Below, in pieces: positions 19,316-21,099 of a stretch of DNA of 21,099 nt. How positions within the stretch are numbered: position 1 is the first letter of the stretch; every line of letters begins with the position of its first letter. Origin of the DNA: Gnetum montanum (Eukaryota > Streptophyta > Gnetopsida > Gnetales > Gnetaceae); the NCBI GenBank assembly GCA_015680685.1, contig MNCI01016352.1, forward strand, positions 274,891 to 295,989. Reading direction: 5' to 3'. The position numbers and the translations under genes were made by a program. Below the pieces are notes generated by a model. That model saw only the letters and a list, made by a program, of their open reading frames with translations. It was not told the DNA's origin and ran no database searches.

Positions 19316-20747
19316 ATGGGACAACAAAGAGGATGAATATCCACTTTCTAATTGCTTTCCTGATGAATACCTCTTTACAGGTGCAGTAAATAATCAATTA
19401 ACCATGGAAAAAAATTGGTATAGTAGCATTCTTACCTATCTCCTTACACAACAAACACCACAAGAGTTAGACACTAAAAAGAAACAACAGTTTCTTCACC
19501 AAGCCAAATATTTCATGGAAATCAATGGACACCTTTATAAGGTATGTCCCGATGGCTTAGTCCGATGGTGTGTTCCTAATGTAGATTAATTACGAGTTCT
19601 TCAAGATGCTCATGAGGGCCCTTGTGGGGGTCATTATGCTAGGAGATGAACATCCATTAAAATATTACTTATAGAATATTATTGGCCTACATTGTTCCGG
19701 GATGCTCATCATTTTGTCCAATCTTGTGAGTGCTGCCAACATGATGGGGGAATGACTGCTAGGATGGAGGGTCCACAATAATGGATTCAACCTTTAGAAC
19801 CCTTCAACATATGGGGAATTGATTTTATGGGGCCTATTACACCAATGTCTAATGGAAAAACCTACGTTATTTTTGCCATTGACTATTTCACAAAATGGGC
19901 AGAAGTAGCCACTGTTACGGATTTTACATCGTCTACCGCTGCATGATTTGTTTAACAACAAATCATTAACAAGTTTGGCATGCCTCGTGCACTTATTTTT
20001 GACAATGACACATATTTTACAGGTGCGACTTTTCGAAAGTTGATGCAATGCTTAGGAGTTGAACAAAAACTGACTACACCATACCATCCTCAAGCGAATG
20101 GTCAAGCCAAAGTAACCAATAAGGAGATTACAAAAATATTGACAAGAACCACTAGCAAATATAGGTGAGACTGGAGCACCAAACTAAATTATGCTCTTTG
20201 GGCATACCACTCCACATGAAAACTCCCTATAGGCTACTCTCCTTATGAGTTAGTGTACAGAAAACTCCCAACGCTTCCTATTTAAGCATAACTCTATACA
20301 CTATTTACGACATGTGATCTCAACCTTGACCTTAATCTAGCACAAAAAGAATGTTTAATGAACCTTAACCTACTAGATGAGAACTAATTAGTCACCCTGT
20401 CATCTAATGAATTGCACAAGGCTTTTAATAAATGATGTCATGACCTAAAAATTAGAAAAGTTAAGTACCAACTAGGAGATAAGGTTCTTTATTGGAAACC
20501 CACACATGTGCCACAACGCACTAAATTTCAAACATTGTGGGAAGCATCTTATATTATTCATGCAACTTTTCCTTTAAGAGCCATGATGATTTACAAACAT
20601 GAGAGCCTGAATAAGAAATTGTTGGTCAACATCCAACAAACCAAACCTTTCCATGAGCCTAGAACAGGTAGTGTCCATATTACCTCTGTTGGTGGACAAC
20701 CCTGCTTGTTATTTCGAATATCCTCCTTCGAACTCATTCATGGGTGA
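19316..20747 (+). pseudogene. Integrase of element B
   Basis: Inserts the DNA copy into the host chromosome. After a spacer, the zinc-binding HHCC domain has His codons at 19611 and 19632 and the Cys pair at 19725 and 19734 (SCECCQ). The core has GIDFMGP with the first Asp at 19821, YVIFAIDYFTKWAE, then IFDNDTYFTG with the second Asp at 20001. At the third catalytic position, 35 residues further (NGQAKVTNKE, codon 20109-20111), the expected Glu is Lys (AAA), so it is inactive. The C-terminal part (GDKVLYWKP, KFQTLWEASYII, LLVNIQQTKPFHEP) resembles the usual tail. Stops at 19587, 19647, 19779, 19944, 19953, 20166, 20217, 20283, 20289, 20385 and 20433. The terminal TGA (20745) is made by the first bases of the 3' LTR. 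Confidence 0.92.
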
Positions 20748-20770
20748 TGGGACATGATATCGCATGGGCC

Positions 20771-20828
20771 GTGATATTGTGTACGTGATATCGTGTCTTC
20801 CCCTACGATATCACGTACGCGATATCAC
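20771..20828 (+). repeat. Long U3 inverted repeat, 24-bp arms
   Basis: Arms 20771-20794 and 20805-20828 around a 10-base loop (GTCTTCCCCT). The inner 14 bp (GTACGTGATATCGT with ACGATATCACGTAC) pair perfectly; the outer 10 differ at two positions, both C versus T. It lies 17 bases upstream of the TATA box. Confidence 0.9.
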
Positions 20829-20844
20829 AGTGCGCCGTCAAATC

Positions 20845-20852
20845 TATAAATA
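20845..20852 (+). promoter_or_regulatory. TATA box of B 3' LTR
   Basis: TATAAATA in TCTATAAATAAGAGG, 100 bases into the LTR. Confidence 0.75.
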
Positions 20853-21021
20853 AGAGGCAACTCTCCCTTGTTTCTCAATCTAGGCCTAGACCATAGCAAA
20901 ACTTTGGCAATTTTACCTCTCCAGAGATAGAATAATTTCCATGTGCCCACAGTAGGAGCTCCAAAGTGAATGGATCTTTATTCGAGCAAATATTATACCT
21001 GAACACAAGTTTGTGTACGGA

Positions 21022-21027
21022 AATAAA
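21022..21027 (+). promoter_or_regulatory. Polyadenylation signal, B 3' LTR
   Basis: AATAAA, with a second AATAAAC about 17 bases on, followed by CTTGCAG, as in LTR A. In the 3' LTR this is where the element's transcript would end. Confidence 0.6.
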
Positions 21028-21099
21028 GACGAACTTCTTGAATAAACCTTGCAGTGCATGGACTAAGCTAAATAGGCTAAATAGGACTTTATTTACTAT

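Larger units (their letters stand above)
13572..21099 (+). mobile_element. Element B: Ty3/gypsy (Athila/Tat-like) retrotransposon, 3' LTR cut by window edge
   Basis: Layout: 5' LTR (13572-~14392), damaged primer site, gag (from ATG 14520), protease, RT, RNase H, integrase, then the start of the 3' LTR (20745 on). The internal region is about 6.35 kb; with an LTR of 820-900 bp the whole element should be near 8 kb. From about 15545 to 20747 the coding phase never changes, but it holds about 40 stops and lost catalytic residues, so the element cannot move on its own. It sits inside element A's RT gene; GGTAG at 13567-13571 is the candidate left target duplication. The domain order RT-RNase H-integrase is that of Ty3/gypsy, not Ty1/copia. 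No env-like gene is present. Confidence 0.9.
20745..21099 (+). mobile_element. 3' LTR of element B, first 355 bp
   Basis: Starts TGATGGGACATGATATC, aligning with TGATGAGCCACAATATC at 13572, while the sequences upstream of the two starts are unrelated, which fixes the boundary. It contains a long U3 palindrome, TATAAATA at 20845-20852, GATCTTTATTCGAGCA (shared with B's 5' LTR), and the AATAAAG...AATAAACCTTGCAG block. It runs off the window. It is strongly diverged from B's 5' LTR between the TATA box and about 20920. Confidence 0.88.

Noticed and set aside
1-21099. CRISPR arrays, bacterial operons, tRNA or rRNA genes
   Set aside because: No regularly spaced identical repeats, no cloverleaf-like sequence and no rRNA-like segments were seen; the content is eukaryotic retroelement DNA.

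Overview
The window looks like nuclear DNA from a seed plant with a large, repeat-rich genome. It is AT-rich, has no intact host gene, and is dominated by old, broken Ty3/gypsy LTR retrotransposons. The pol motifs resemble the Athila/Tat side of the family, as in the reverse transcriptase strings VSPLVIVPKK, FLDGYSGYNQI and FMDDFS. A gymnosperm is plausible from the degree of decay, but the sequence alone does not prove it.

Five LTRs of one family are recognised by their TGAT...ATCA ends, a shared TATA box, a shared AATAAA...AATAAAC..TTGCA block and a duplicated CTTGGTAAT motif. They are: an LTR tail at 1-273 (+); a solo LTR at 5621-6513 (-), flanked by a perfect 5-bp duplication CTTAC; the 5' LTR of element A at 8678-9576 (+); the 5' LTR of element B at 13572-~14392 (+); and the start of B's 3' LTR at 20745-21099 (+), cut by the window edge.

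Element A (from 8678) has a degraded tRNA-Asp-type primer site, gag, protease and half of a reverse transcriptase. It stops at 13571, where element B, of the same family and orientation, begins. The simplest reading is that B inserted into A's RT gene, leaving the rest of A beyond the right edge of the window. Element B (13572 to past 21099) carries gag, protease, RT, RNase H and integrase. From about 15545 to 20747 these lie in one unbroken reading phase of about 1,730 codons, interrupted by about 40 stop codons but by no net frameshift. There is no env-like gene, and the pol stop codon is the first three bases of the 3' LTR.

Between the LTRs, 274-5615 and 6519-8677 hold no recognisable host gene. 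They contain a very decayed coiled-coil-type coding remnant (about 2690-3557), two TATA/hairpin modules that may be fragments of other LTRs (885-978 and 4109-4321), an AT-only tract near 4876-4955, and a cluster of two minisatellites and a (TC)22 microsatellite at 7130-7409.

No new functional system was found. The points most worth a second look are the nested self-insertion, the deamination-style decay, a protease active-site change shared by both copies, an unusual compact Cys/His cluster in Gag, long U3 palindromes, and an amber codon shared by both copies.
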